A stretch of DNA of 22,090 nt, taken from JAFGMQ01 sp036733345 (lineage in GTDB: Bacteria; Desulfobacterota; DSM-4660; Desulfatiglandales; Desulfatiglandaceae). The position numbers and the translations under genes were made by a program. The first letter of the stretch is position 1. Each line of letters begins with the position of its first letter. The DNA is taken from assembly GCA_036733345.1 (NCBI GenBank), contig DAINAR010000051.1:1-22090 (forward strand), in the 5' to 3' direction. The notes under the pieces are model-generated. The model was not told the DNA's origin, ran no database searches, and saw only the letters and a list, made by a program, of their open reading frames with translations. Of the stretch, positions 14,618 to 22,090 are shown piece after piece.

Positions 14618-16555
14618 ATGTGCGGAATAGCTGGATTCAGTACAAAGAGAAATTTTGCCTGTTTGCGGGATTCACTGCCCGGGGCAATTGAGACAGTTTC
14701 TCATCGCGGCCCTGATGATTCAGGTGTTTTTTTTGATGAAAAGGCAGGAGTAGGGTTGGGGCACAGGAGGCTTTCAATCCTTGACCTCACGAGCGCAGGC
14801 CGCCAGCCTATGGCGAGCGAAGATGGGAAAGTTTATATAGTTCACAATGGTGAAGTTTACAATTTTAAAGAAATAAGAGAAATTCTCAGAGGGTATGGTC
14901 ATAACTTTTATACTGGAACGGATACGGAAGTCATTTTAAAGGCATACATTCAGTGGGGAATTGAATGCCTGGATCATTTTACAGGCATGTTTGCCTTTGT
15001 GATTTGGGATTCAAGGGCGGGATTACTGTATCTTGTCAGGGACAGGTTGGGAATAAAGCCCTTATACTATCATTATGCCCGTGAAGAATTCCTTTTTTCC
15101 TCCGAGCTTAAGGCCCTGATGGCCATCAAGGGCTTTGAAAGGAATATTGACAGCGATTCACTTGCCCTTTTTTTTCACTATCAATACGTGCCCGCGCCGG
15201 GAACTATTTTCGAGAATACATTCAAGCTCCTGCCGGGTCACTATGCAGTGTATAACGGCAGCACTCTGCGAGTTCTTCCTTACTGGAGCCTTCCGGAAAT
15301 GGATTCAAGTTCAATCAGGGCCGATCTTTGTGAAGAAGATGCCACTGAAAGGCTGGACAATATCCTTACCCAGGCTGTGTCGGACCGTCTTGTAAGCGAT
15401 GTGCCTTTGGGCGCACTGTTAAGCGGCGGCGTTGATTCATCACTTGTCGCTGCCCTGATGCAAAAGGCAAGTACAACTCCTGCAAGGACGTTCAGTATCG
15501 GTTTCGGTGAATCCGGATACAATGAGGCGCCTTTTGCATCGAAGATTGCAGCTCATCTGGGCACTGATCACACGGAGTTTTATGTCACACCAAAGGATGC
15601 CCTTGATGTTATTCCGCTTCTGCCTGAGATCTATGACGAACCCTTTGCCGATTCGTCTGCCGTTCCAACATATCTTGTCAGTAAACTCGCCCGGTCAGGG
15701 GTTACTGTAGCACTGTCGGGAGACGGGGGAGATGAGCAGATGGCAGGATATGTCAGATACTGGGCTGTTCAGTCAATGGCCTCATGGCTTAATCTTGTTC
15801 CGAAGCAGATTAAAAGGCCTGTTTCCGAATTTCTTAAACGCATGTCTCCCCATTGGATCGAGAGGGCGTATCTATCTTTCCGGCCGGTACTTCCCGAGCG
15901 TTTCAGGGTTGTCAATTTCCCGGATAAGTGGGAAAAGATAGTCAGGCTTATGGAGGGTAAAACCATTGAGGATCTCTACAGAATGACGATCTGTATCTGG
16001 CCTGAGGAAGAACTGGATTATCTGCTCGGGATGAGCTTGCCTTTGTCGCAATATGAAGAGGTATTTGCAGAAACAGTAGGCTGGCCGTTACTTTCGCGGT
16101 TTATGAGGGTTGATCAAAAGACCTATCTTCCCGACGCCATGCTCACAAAAGTTGATCGCGCAAGTATGGCAGTCGGCCTGGAAGTTCGAGTGCCTTTACT
16201 GGATCACAGGGTCGTGGAATACACTTCCAGGCTTCCAGTTGATATGAAATACAGGCAGGGCGTCGGCAAATATATCCTGAAAAAGGTCCTTGAGCGCTAT
16301 GTTCCAAATGCTCTTTTTGAAAGACCCAAGATGGGATTTGGTGTTCCGATAAACAGGTGGCTTCGCAGTGAGCTAAAGGTAATGCTTCTGGATTATCTTT
16401 CAACTGACCGTTTGAAAAGAGAAAAACTTTTTAATCATAGCATAGTAGAGAAAAAAATTGAAGAACACCTGACGGGTGTTGCAGATTACCGCCATCAGCT
16501 GTGGTCTATTTTAATGTGGGAGATGTGGAGAGATAGATGGAGCTCGGGGGTTTGA
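14618..16555 (+). CDS. asnB: asparagine synthetase-type amidotransferase (second copy)
   Basis: The protein has 645 residues. Cys2 in MCGIAGFS is the glutaminase nucleophile, and SHRGPDDSGVFF, HNGEVYNFKE and RDRLGIKPLYY complete the glutaminase domain. The synthetase domain has SGGVDS (269-274) for ATP and SGDGGDE (367-373) with an acidic Asp369, so all expected catalytic features are present, unlike the first copy. It ends normally with MGFGVPINRWLR and a C-terminal helix. It makes asparagine from aspartate, ATP and glutamine, or amidates another carboxylate such as a uronic acid; context favours a polysaccharide role but does not prove it. The start is fixed by Cys2. A heptamer run replaces the expected ribosome binding site. 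Confidence 0.9.
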   Translation: MCGIAGFSTKRNFACLRDSLPGAIETVSHRGPDDSGVFFDEKAGVGLGHRRLSILDLTSAGRQPMASEDGKVYIVHNGEVYNFKEIREILRGYGHNFYTGTDTEVILKAYIQWGIECLDHFTGMFAFVIWDSRAGLLYLVRDRLGIKPLYYHYAREEFLFSSELKALMAIKGFERNIDSDSLALFFHYQYVPAPGTIFENTFKLLPGHYAVYNGSTLRVLPYWSLPEMDSSSIRADLCEEDATERLDNILTQAVSDRLVSDVPLGALLSGGVDSSLVAALMQKASTTPARTFSIGFGESGYNEAPFASKIAAHLGTDHTEFYVTPKDALDVIPLLPEIYDEPFADSSAVPTYLVSKLARSGVTVALSGDGGDEQMAGYVRYWAVQSMASWLNLVPKQIKRPVSEFLKRMSPHWIERAYLSFRPVLPERFRVVNFPDKWEKIVRLMEGKTIEDLYRMTICIWPEEELDYLLGMSLPLSQYEEVFAETVGWPLLSRFMRVDQKTYLPDAMLTKVDRASMAVGLEVRVPLLDHRVVEYTSRLPVDMKYRQGVGKYILKKVLERYVPNALFERPKMGFGVPINRWLRSELKVMLLDYLSTDRLKREKLFNHSIVEKKIEEHLTGVADYRHQLWSILMWEMWRDRWSSGV

Positions 16556-16584
16556 GGCAAGGGCGCCGAATTAATTAAAAAGCC

Positions 16585-16626
16585 ATTATCTATTAAAAAT
16601 TACAAATTGATTATTGATTATTGACC
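16585..16626 (+). repeat. left heptamer arm of the 16627 four-helix-bundle cassette
   Basis: Six heptamers in register, ATTATCT, ATTAAAA, ATTACAA, two ATTGATT and ATTGACC, end immediately before the ATG at 16627. Aligned unit by unit with the reverse complement of 16987-17028, 29 of 42 bases agree. The fifth unit is identical, and the second and sixth differ by one base. Confidence 0.88.
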
Positions 16627-16992
16627 ATGGCCAAAGGCGATGATATTGAGAAGAGACTTATTGATTTTGCAGTAAGCATTATTTACCTTGCCGACAAATT
16701 ACCGAAAACTAGAACGGGAAGACATATCGCTGGTCAAATATTACGAAGCGGTACTTCGCCGGCACCTAATTATGCAGAGGCTCGTTCGGCGGAAAGCTCA
16801 AACGACTTTATGCACAAACTAAAGGTAGTTTTGAAAGAGCTGAATGAAACCAAAGTATGGCTCCAAATCATCATACGATGCCAAATGGAGCCGATGGAAG
16901 AAAGTGTTGGCCTGCATAAAGAGTGCGACGAGCTTTGCAGAATCATAAGTGCAAGCGTTAAGACTGCAAAAAAACGCAGGGAAAATGGTTAA
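16627..16992 (+). CDS. four helix bundle protein (S23-like, second subfamily)
   Basis: This 121-residue protein starts at ATG 16627 (MAKGDDIEKR). An in-frame TTG at 16621 lies inside the repeat arm and is less likely. The signature is DFAVSIIYLADKLPKTRTG, then GQILRSGTSPAPNYAEARSA, then DFMHKLKVVLKELNETKVWL. This is the other common branch of the four-helix-bundle family, clearly different in sequence from the protein at 6841. The C-terminus is rich in lysine and arginine (KTAKKRREN), which suits nucleic-acid binding. The TAA stop at 16990-16992 is inside the first heptamer of the right arm. The gene sits between asnB and the wecA-like gene and is bounded by inverted heptamer arrays. Its cellular function is unknown. 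Confidence 0.92.
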   Translation: MAKGDDIEKRLIDFAVSIIYLADKLPKTRTGRHIAGQILRSGTSPAPNYAEARSAESSNDFMHKLKVVLKELNETKVWLQIIIRCQMEPMEESVGLHKECDELCRIISASVKTAKKRRENG

Positions 16993-17028
16993 TAATCAAT
17001 TGTTGATAACTAATTTTTAACTTATCAC
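16987..17028 (+). repeat. right heptamer arm of the 16627 cassette
   Basis: Six heptamers in register: GGTTAAT, AATCAAT, TGTTGAT, AACTAAT, TTTTAAC, TTATCAC. They are the reverse complement, unit by unit, of the left arm at 16585-16626. The first unit contains the stop of the four-helix-bundle gene, and the array ends seven bases before the next start at 17036. Confidence 0.87.
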
Positions 17029-17035
17029 GTATGCA

Positions 17036-18874
17036 ATGATTCAAATGCACATATATTTTTACATATCTGTTTTTTTATGCAGTGCTACCCTGTCTCTTAT
17101 CCTGACGCCCCTGGTCAGAAGATTCGCCCTTGCCCGGGGGCAGGTTGCCGTTCCAAAAGACAACAGATGGCATCGCAAAGAGACGGCCCTTTTAGGCGGT
17201 GTGGCGATATTTCTCTCAATGATAAGTTCATGGATTATTGCGGCTTTAATTGCCGATTGGTCTGTATACGGTTCGCCATATATTCCGATGATTTTATGTG
17301 CTTCCGGTATATTCGGACTGGGTCTCGTTGATGATATATTTAACATAGATCCTCAGCACAAGCTTGCAGGGCAGATAATAATTACTTCCGTTCTAATGTT
17401 TTTCGGTTTTCGTCTTGGCTGGACTGATTTCCCCACTGTCAATCTGTTCCTTTCCATTTTATGGATTGTAGGTATTACAAATGCCTTTAATCTTCTGGAC
17501 AACATGGATGGGCTGGCAGCCGGAATAGCATTTATTTCAGGTGCTTTTCTTTGCCTTTGTGTCTCTCTCAATCCTGATTTTAATGTCTTTGGCACACCGG
17601 TCCTTTTAATGGGCATGTCATTTATTGGCGCTGTCCTGGGTTTCCTGTTCTACAACTTTAATCCCGCCTCCATCTTCATGGGAGATGCAGGCAGTCTTTT
17701 TACAGGATTTGTCCTTGCCTGTCTGACATTGTCAGCCGGACCCGTTCATGCCAAGGGAGGCGGTTTTATAAACCTGCTCTCTATTATTGCAATACCTGTA
17801 CTTATCCTCTTTATACCCATACTGGATACCGGATTTGTAAGTATTATGAGGAAGCTGTTCCGACGGCGGATCTCACAGGGAGGTCGTGATCATTCTTCAC
17901 ATCGTATGGTCGCAATAGGATTTTCCGAGAAAAAGGCTGTCCTTGTTCTGTACGGGTTCGCTGCGATATCAGGTTTGATAGCTTTTGCAATTGATCATAT
18001 GAGAATTGGAACCAGCCTGGTTCTAATTGTTTTATATCTCCTTTTTGTCATCTTTTTCTGGATCTATCTGGCAAAAGTCAAGGTGTATTCTGAAGAGTCC
18101 ATATTGTCCGATAATGGTGCCGGTGCAATTACCCCTGTCCTGATTGAGATTACCTACAGGCGCAGGCTGTTTGAAGTTCTTCTGGATCTTGTGTTGATTA
18201 CCGTGGCCTATTATGTGGCCTATCTTTTACGGTTTGAGGGTAATCCGGGACCCAACCTTGATTTTTTTCTGAAATCCCTGCCTATACTGATAGCATGCCA
18301 GGTACTCTGTTTTTATCTCCTCGGTATTTATCGCGGTGTCTGGGCAAGTACAGGCCTAAGTGACCTCATCGGCTATATAAAGGCCGTTACACTTGGTACA
18401 ATAATCCCGATGCTGATACTTCTGTTTATCTATCGGTTCCAGAGTTTTTCACGCGCCGTTTTTGTCATTTACTGGGTGTGCATTTTGATCCTTGTATCAC
18501 TGTCCAGGCTTTCCTTCCGCCTCCTTGATGAGGGAATAAGGAAGGGTAACAGAAAAGGAAGAAGAACCCTTATATACGGGGCAGGGGCAGGCGGCCAGAT
18601 GGCCGCAAGAGAGATTGAGATTAATCAGGGCCTTGGACTGGCTTTAGTGGGGTTTATGGATGATAATCGCGGAGTCCAGCGAAGAAGGATTCGAGGGTAC
18701 CCGGTACTTGGCGGGCTGAAAGACCTTGAGGAAATTATTAAACGGAATAATATAGAGGAAGTTATAATTTCTTTTAAGGAAAACGGTGAGGAAATGAAAA
18801 AGGAGATCAGAAGGCTCTGCCTTGGAATGGGTGTTGAAGTAGATGTAAGGCAGATAAGGGTGGTAGTTGATTAA
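17036..18874 (+). CDS. WecA/MraY-family phosphoglycosyltransferase fused to a FlaA1/CapD-type N-terminal region
   Basis: The protein has 612 residues. Residues 1 to about 350 form a polytopic polyprenyl-phosphate sugar-1-phosphate transferase. LVDD (Asp99, Asp100), NLLDNMDGLAAG (Asp155, Asp158), FMGDAGSLFTG (Asp217) and GRDHSSHR (283-290) are all the WecA/MraY family motifs. It would start the repeat unit by transferring a sugar-1-phosphate, often HexNAc, to undecaprenyl phosphate. From about residue 370 come four more membrane segments (RRRLFEVLLDLVLITVAYYV onward). A Rossmann-like domain follows with YGAGAGGQMAAREI (515-520 glycine loop) and VGFMDDNRG. This matches the N-terminal part of FlaA1/CapD-type epimerases, but the protein stops before their catalytic SDR domain. 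Start ATG 17036 has no clear ribosome site. The fusion could couple substrate sensing to initiation. Confidence 0.87.
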   Translation: MIQMHIYFYISVFLCSATLSLILTPLVRRFALARGQVAVPKDNRWHRKETALLGGVAIFLSMISSWIIAALIADWSVYGSPYIPMILCASGIFGLGLVDDIFNIDPQHKLAGQIIITSVLMFFGFRLGWTDFPTVNLFLSILWIVGITNAFNLLDNMDGLAAGIAFISGAFLCLCVSLNPDFNVFGTPVLLMGMSFIGAVLGFLFYNFNPASIFMGDAGSLFTGFVLACLTLSAGPVHAKGGGFINLLSIIAIPVLILFIPILDTGFVSIMRKLFRRRISQGGRDHSSHRMVAIGFSEKKAVLVLYGFAAISGLIAFAIDHMRIGTSLVLIVLYLLFVIFFWIYLAKVKVYSEESILSDNGAGAITPVLIEITYRRRLFEVLLDLVLITVAYYVAYLLRFEGNPGPNLDFFLKSLPILIACQVLCFYLLGIYRGVWASTGLSDLIGYIKAVTLGTIIPMLILLFIYRFQSFSRAVFVIYWVCILILVSLSRLSFRLLDEGIRKGNRKGRRTLIYGAGAGGQMAAREIEINQGLGLALVGFMDDNRGVQRRRIRGYPVLGGLKDLEEIIKRNNIEEVIISFKENGEEMKKEIRRLCLGMGVEVDVRQIRVVVD

Positions 18875-19007
18875 CCCGCCGAATACGGGTAAATCCCTAT
18901 AAAACTCAATTTATTTCTCTGGTTAAAATATCCGCCTTCCCACGCTCCGAATACGGGATTTTCGACCTGATCCTGGAAAAAGCTGTGAATTTTTCAAAGG
19001 TCTCATC

Positions 19008-19036
19008 TTGACAATAAAAAAATATGAAAATAAAGT
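19008..19036 (+). promoter_or_regulatory. predicted sigma70-type promoter for corC-lnt
   Basis: TTGACA at 19008-19013 is a perfect -35 consensus. The 17-base spacer is followed by TAAAGT at 19031-19036, a four-of-six -10 box. It precedes the TTG start of corC by about 110 bases, so the leader would be about 100 nucleotides. It would separate the envelope operon from the polysaccharide cluster. Confidence 0.6.
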
Positions 19037-19077
19037 TTGATTTTAAGGAAAAATTTTAAGATAAACTCTGAGATGTC

Positions 19078-19108
19078 CCGGCAAACAAAGTCTGCCGGAG
19101 TTTAATTT
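19078..19108 (+). terminator. hairpin plus T-tract in the corC leader (attenuator-like)
   Basis: CCGGCA at 19078-19083 pairs with TGCCGG at 19093-19098 across a nine-base loop, and a T-rich run follows from 19101. It lies downstream of the predicted promoter and upstream of the corC start, so it could be an attenuator, or the terminator of a transcript entering from upstream. Confidence 0.45.
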
Positions 19109-19145
19109 TTTTAAAGAACCAAAAACACAGGAGTCAAACACATAC

Positions 19146-20021
19146 TTGGAAGACGATTCAGAACAAGGTTTTTTTTCTTTTATTAAAAACAGGATCAGAA
19201 AAAAGACCCACCTTGGCAACAGCTCCGACCTGGCCGAAGAAATTCATGATCTGATGGATGAAGGTCAGGCAAAAGGCCTTATAAGCGATGAAGAAACACA
19301 AATGGTTCACGGTGTATTGGACCTTAAGGAAACAAAGGCGCATTCTATTATGATTCCGCGCACGGATATCTCTTCAGCACCTGCCGACTCTACATTAGGT
19401 GAAGTCATTAAGCTGGTAAATGATTGCGGCCACACCCGAATACCTATTTATAAAGAGAATATTGATAAAGTCGCAGGATTGCTGCATTCAAAGGATCTGT
19501 TGAAGCTATTGGGCGAAAATCCTGATTCAAAAATTCCTGATGAAATTATCAGAAAGCCATTCTTTGTACCTGAAACCCAGAATTTAAGCGAATTGCTCAA
19601 AGGGCTTAAAGCCAAAAAGAGCCATCTGGCAATTGTGACAGATGAGTATGGGGGAACTGCCGGCATAATCACGATTGAGGATATCATTGAAGAAATCGTC
19701 GGTGAAATACTGGATGAGCATGATAATGAAGAACCGCTTCTGAAAATAATCGAAAATGAAGGCATACTTGTGGATGCCCGTTTAGAGATTGAAAAGCTTG
19801 AAGAATATTTTGATATTGAATTTCCGGAGGGAGAGTTTGAGTCTGTTGGTGGTTTTATTATTCACCTTCTCGGAAAGATACCGCAGGTTAATGATATAAT
19901 ACACTTCCAGGATCTTGAAATAACTATCAAAAAAGCCGACCAGAGAAAAATCGACCAGGTGCTGATTACGCGTAATGCTTTCAATGCCCCTCTCAAGGAA
20001 GAAAAAGACTATCAGCTTTGA
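19146..20021 (+). CDS. corC: CorC/HlyC family CBS-domain protein
   Basis: This 291-residue protein is the size of E. coli CorC (YbeX) and lacks the long membrane domain of larger hemolysin-type relatives. MVHGVLDLKETKAHSIMIPR begins the conserved region, and two CBS domains follow (about residues 70-190), with the motifs GHTRIPIYKENID and HLAIVTDEYGGTAGIITIED. The C-terminal CorC_HlyC transporter-associated domain has FESVGGFIIHLLGKIP. E. coli CorC has been linked to magnesium/cobalt efflux, but its exact activity is debated. TTG 19146 is the only suitable start, giving MEDDSEQGFFSF as in relatives; AGGAG at 19129-19133 is spaced rather far (12 bases). It overlaps lnt, the same gene order as ybeX-lnt in enterobacteria. 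Confidence 0.87.
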   Translation: MEDDSEQGFFSFIKNRIRKKTHLGNSSDLAEEIHDLMDEGQAKGLISDEETQMVHGVLDLKETKAHSIMIPRTDISSAPADSTLGEVIKLVNDCGHTRIPIYKENIDKVAGLLHSKDLLKLLGENPDSKIPDEIIRKPFFVPETQNLSELLKGLKAKKSHLAIVTDEYGGTAGIITIEDIIEEIVGEILDEHDNEEPLLKIIENEGILVDARLEIEKLEEYFDIEFPEGEFESVGGFIIHLLGKIPQVNDIIHFQDLEITIKKADQRKIDQVLITRNAFNAPLKEEKDYQL

Positions 20022-21618
20022 TTTCATTCATAACTTAAGAGGGCACAGATTTCCTAACAGGAAAAGGTCAGGAATTGGCAGCTACACCCGAAAGGTAACA
20101 CTCGCAGTGCTTTCAGGAGTTATGTTAACAGCCTCTTTTCCTCCTGGAAGACTGTCCCTTTTTGCCTGGTTGGCCCTGGTACCGCTCCTTAAAAGCATTG
20201 AAAATGAATCCCCTTTAAAAGCATTAAAGCTGGGATATATAGCCGGCCTGTCTCATTATCTTAGCCTGATTTACTGGATTGTAGTGGTCGTAGGTCGATA
20301 TGGCGGCCTGAATCCATTCGTAAGTTTTAGTGTTTTTGTTTTATTATGCCTTTATTTGGCTTTGTATCCGGCATTTTTTTCCTGCCTCTCGGTGCTTATA
20401 AAGGGTTCCCGATTCAGGATACTCTTCATAAGTGCATTATGGATAAGCCTTGAATACCTGAGAGCTATGCTTTTAACAGGGTTTCCATGGTGTCTACTTG
20501 GATATTCACAGTATGAAAACCTGCATATTATACAGGTTGCCGATCTGTTTGGAGTATATGGAATATCTTTTCTGATCGTTACAGTTAATGTGTTTCTTTA
20601 TGACCTCCTTTTTCAAAGACGCAACTGGGGTATTTCAATAGTTATATATGAAATGGTTTTTGCAGGGCTTTTAACTGCCGCAACATTAATATACGGTCAC
20701 TGTGAACTGTCAAAGAGACAGTCGGAAAACGATACTGATAAAAATATAGCGGCTGTGATTGTTCAGGGGAACATTGATCAGTCTGTAAAATGGGACCCGG
20801 CTTACCAGGCTGGCACTGTTGCAACATATAAAAGGCTCACATTGAAGGCAATCCATGATTTCAGGCCCGATCTGGTTGTATGGCCTGAAACATCGCTGCC
20901 CTTCTTTATCCAGAATAACAGGGATTTTTCGCAGGATTTGCATTCCCTGGCAGTAAAATCCGGTTCTTCCTTTATCGTGGGCAGCCCTGCTTATAAACGG
21001 ATTAACGGAAGAAAAAATTATTTCAACCGGGCTTATCTTATTTCGCCTGATGAATATTCATTCAAGTATTATGACAAAGTACACCTGGTCCCCTTTGGAG
21101 AATATGTTCCATACAAGGATATCCTTTTCTTCGTAGATAGACTGGTTCCGGCTGCTGGAGATTTCCAGCCAGGGAAAAAAGACATGAGTCCCCTCAGACA
21201 TAATGATTTGTCTCTTGGTATTCTGATATGCTTCGAGGCTATTTTTCCGGATATGGCGCGAAGTTATTCAAGAAAGGGCGCAGATATGCTGATTAACCTC
21301 ACAAATGATGCCTGGTTCGGAAAGACGAGTGCGCCGTATCAGCATTTAAGCATGGCTGTATTACGTGCTGTAGAAAACAGGATGCCATTGATACGAGCTG
21401 CAAATACCGGTTTCAGCGCCTTCATCAGCCCTCATGGCGAGATCATTGAAAGAAGTGCCCTTTTCAGGGAAGAGGTATTAAAGGCCGGAGTTAAAATAGT
21501 GCCTGCCCAAATAACGTGGTACGCCAGGACTGGTGATGTTTTTGCTGTTGCTTTTCTGGTAATATCTCTTCTAAAGATTATTCTTGCCATTCGCCAAAAA
21601 CAAAAAACTAAAGGTTAG
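19975..21618 (+). CDS. lnt: apolipoprotein N-acyltransferase
   Basis: The protein has 547 residues from ATG 19975. It adds the third acyl chain to the N-terminal cysteine of lipoproteins in the cytoplasmic membrane. The N-terminal half is membrane segments beginning VLSGVMLTASFPPGRLSLFAW. The C-terminal carbon-nitrogen-hydrolase domain shows the catalytic triad: Glu305 in VVWPETSLPFF, Lys368 in YYDKVHLVPFGEYVPYKD, and Cys419 in GILICFEAIFPD. LINLTNDAWFG is also typical. The chosen start overlaps corC by 47 bp with no clear ribosome site; ATG 19984 is equally possible, and the basic N-terminal extension is longer than usual. Coupling to corC is likely. The gene order supports a conserved envelope operon. 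Confidence 0.93.
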   Translation: MLSMPLSRKKKTISFDFIHNLRGHRFPNRKRSGIGSYTRKVTLAVLSGVMLTASFPPGRLSLFAWLALVPLLKSIENESPLKALKLGYIAGLSHYLSLIYWIVVVVGRYGGLNPFVSFSVFVLLCLYLALYPAFFSCLSVLIKGSRFRILFISALWISLEYLRAMLLTGFPWCLLGYSQYENLHIIQVADLFGVYGISFLIVTVNVFLYDLLFQRRNWGISIVIYEMVFAGLLTAATLIYGHCELSKRQSENDTDKNIAAVIVQGNIDQSVKWDPAYQAGTVATYKRLTLKAIHDFRPDLVVWPETSLPFFIQNNRDFSQDLHSLAVKSGSSFIVGSPAYKRINGRKNYFNRAYLISPDEYSFKYYDKVHLVPFGEYVPYKDILFFVDRLVPAAGDFQPGKKDMSPLRHNDLSLGILICFEAIFPDMARSYSRKGADMLINLTNDAWFGKTSAPYQHLSMAVLRAVENRMPLIRAANTGFSAFISPHGEIIERSALFREEVLKAGVKIVPAQITWYARTGDVFAVAFLVISLLKIILAIRQKQKTKG

Positions 21619-21634
21619 TCTATTATCAGCATAT

Positions 21635-22000
21635 ATTACTCCGGCGAATGAACTACCCCGCAGCAAGCTACGGGGTATCAAACGTCATTCCGGCCCCGAA
21701 TCAAGTTCGGGATAAACTCCAGCCGGAATCCAGAAACATGCTTGACTGGATCCCGGATCAAGTCCGGGATGACAAGACGAAGCAAGCTTCGGGGATACTT
21801 GTCCGCCGTGTTTATGGCGGGCTTGTCTGCCTCCGGCAGATTCAACCCGAAGAGATTAAAAACATCAATCGTCATGCCGGACTTGATAAGCCTGCCCCGG
21901 ACTTGATTCGGGGCTCGAAATTTTACCAGCCTGTGTTTTCGCTGGTTTATCAGCCCCTGGCTGGGACAACATTGACATATATTATTGCCGGAGTAATAAT
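21635..22000. repeat. hairpin-rich mosaic repeat, long copy
   Basis: The stretch is bounded by the perfect 11-bp inverted pair ATTACTCCGGC (21635-21645) and GCCGGAGTAAT (21987-21997). Inside are many short hairpins, for example ACCCCG/CGGGGT near 21655, TCCCGGATCAAGTCCGGGA near 21752, and CTGCCTCCGGCAG near 21828. Its last 147 bases contain both conserved flanks of the short copy at 9404-9532. A long open frame crosses it but reads repeat-derived peptides such as IPDQVRDD and is not counted as a gene. Confidence 0.8.
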
Positions 22001-22031
22001 ACGAATGAATACTGCAATACTGATAATAACT

Positions 22032-22054
22032 AAAAAGCCCGTATGGGCTTTTTT
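22032..22054 (+). terminator. intrinsic terminator downstream of lnt
   Basis: AAAAAGCCC (22032-22040) pairs with GGGCTTTTT (22045-22053) around a four-base loop, and the T-run ends at 22054. It is the strongest Rho-independent terminator in the window and would end the corC-lnt transcript after the mosaic repeat. Confidence 0.85.
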
Positions 22055-22090
22055 ATAATGATTGAAAAAAATCTTGAAAAAATGTAACTA

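Larger units (their letters stand above)
18875..19145. other. leader region before corC; two direct repeats
   Basis: This stretch of 271 bp has no gene. The 11-mer CCGAATACGGG occurs at 18879-18889 and again at 18947-18957, 68 bp apart. The remainder is AT-rich and includes the promoter and hairpin listed separately. No terminator for the upstream gene is clear. Confidence 0.6.

Noticed and set aside
16621..16626. TTG start for the second four-helix-bundle gene
   Set aside because: It lies in the left repeat arm; ATG 16627 follows directly and gives the usual N-terminus.
21648..22058. 136-residue open frame on the + strand after lnt
   Set aside because: It runs through the mosaic hairpin repeat and its peptide is the known by-product of such repeats (IPDQVRDD, DLIRGSK). 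It has no ribosome site and crosses into the terminator.

Overview
This window is most of a surface-polysaccharide (LPS O-antigen, capsule or exopolysaccharide) gene cluster, followed by a short lipoprotein/envelope operon. Every convincing gene is on the + strand. The adjacent corC-like and lnt genes (the latter for lipoprotein N-acylation) and the Wzx/WecA-type machinery point to a diderm Gram-negative bacterium. The intergenic heptamer arrays and four-helix-bundle (S23-type) genes resemble what I know from Desulfobacterota-like genomes. That placement is a weak inference, because the window has no rRNA or other marker gene.

Layout. 1-1376: the 3' end of gmd and an intact fcl, making GDP-L-fucose. 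1382-5513: a GT2 glycosyltransferase, a 161-bp heptamer array, a fused GT2-GT4 glycosyltransferase and a sugar-nucleotide epimerase. 5519-7265: a decayed and an intact four-helix-bundle gene, each between inverted heptamer arrays, on either side of a DegT/StrS sugar aminotransferase. 7278-9167: an AsnB-like amidotransferase carrying heptamers inside its coding sequence. 9168-9719: a gene-free stretch with a hairpin repeat. 9720-14512: hexapeptide acyltransferase, GT4, Wzx-like flippase and a large GT-C-like membrane protein. 14618-18874: a second AsnB, a second intact four-helix-bundle cassette and a WecA-like initiating transferase fused to an incomplete FlaA1/CapD-type region. 18875-22090: a promoter and leader, corC, lnt, a mosaic hairpin repeat and an intrinsic terminator.

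How the genes fit together. The WecA-like protein would load a sugar-1-phosphate on undecaprenyl phosphate. The glycosyltransferases would extend the unit with GDP-fucose and other nucleotide sugars, including amino, acetylated and possibly amidated sugars. Wzx would flip the unit, and the GT-C-like protein may modify or polymerise it in the periplasm. CorC and Lnt are housekeeping envelope functions transcribed separately.

The most unusual feature is a set of 7-bp repeat arrays that keep strict heptamer register. Three copies, two intact and one remnant, form cassettes in which an S23/IVP-like four-helix-bundle gene sits between two arrays that are reverse complements of each other. The heptamer differs from cassette to cassette, but the arms of each cassette match. 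Other arrays have no gene, and one lies in frame inside asnB. Several arrays end within a few bases of start codons. This looks like a small cassette or RNA-stem element comparable to 23S rRNA intervening sequences.
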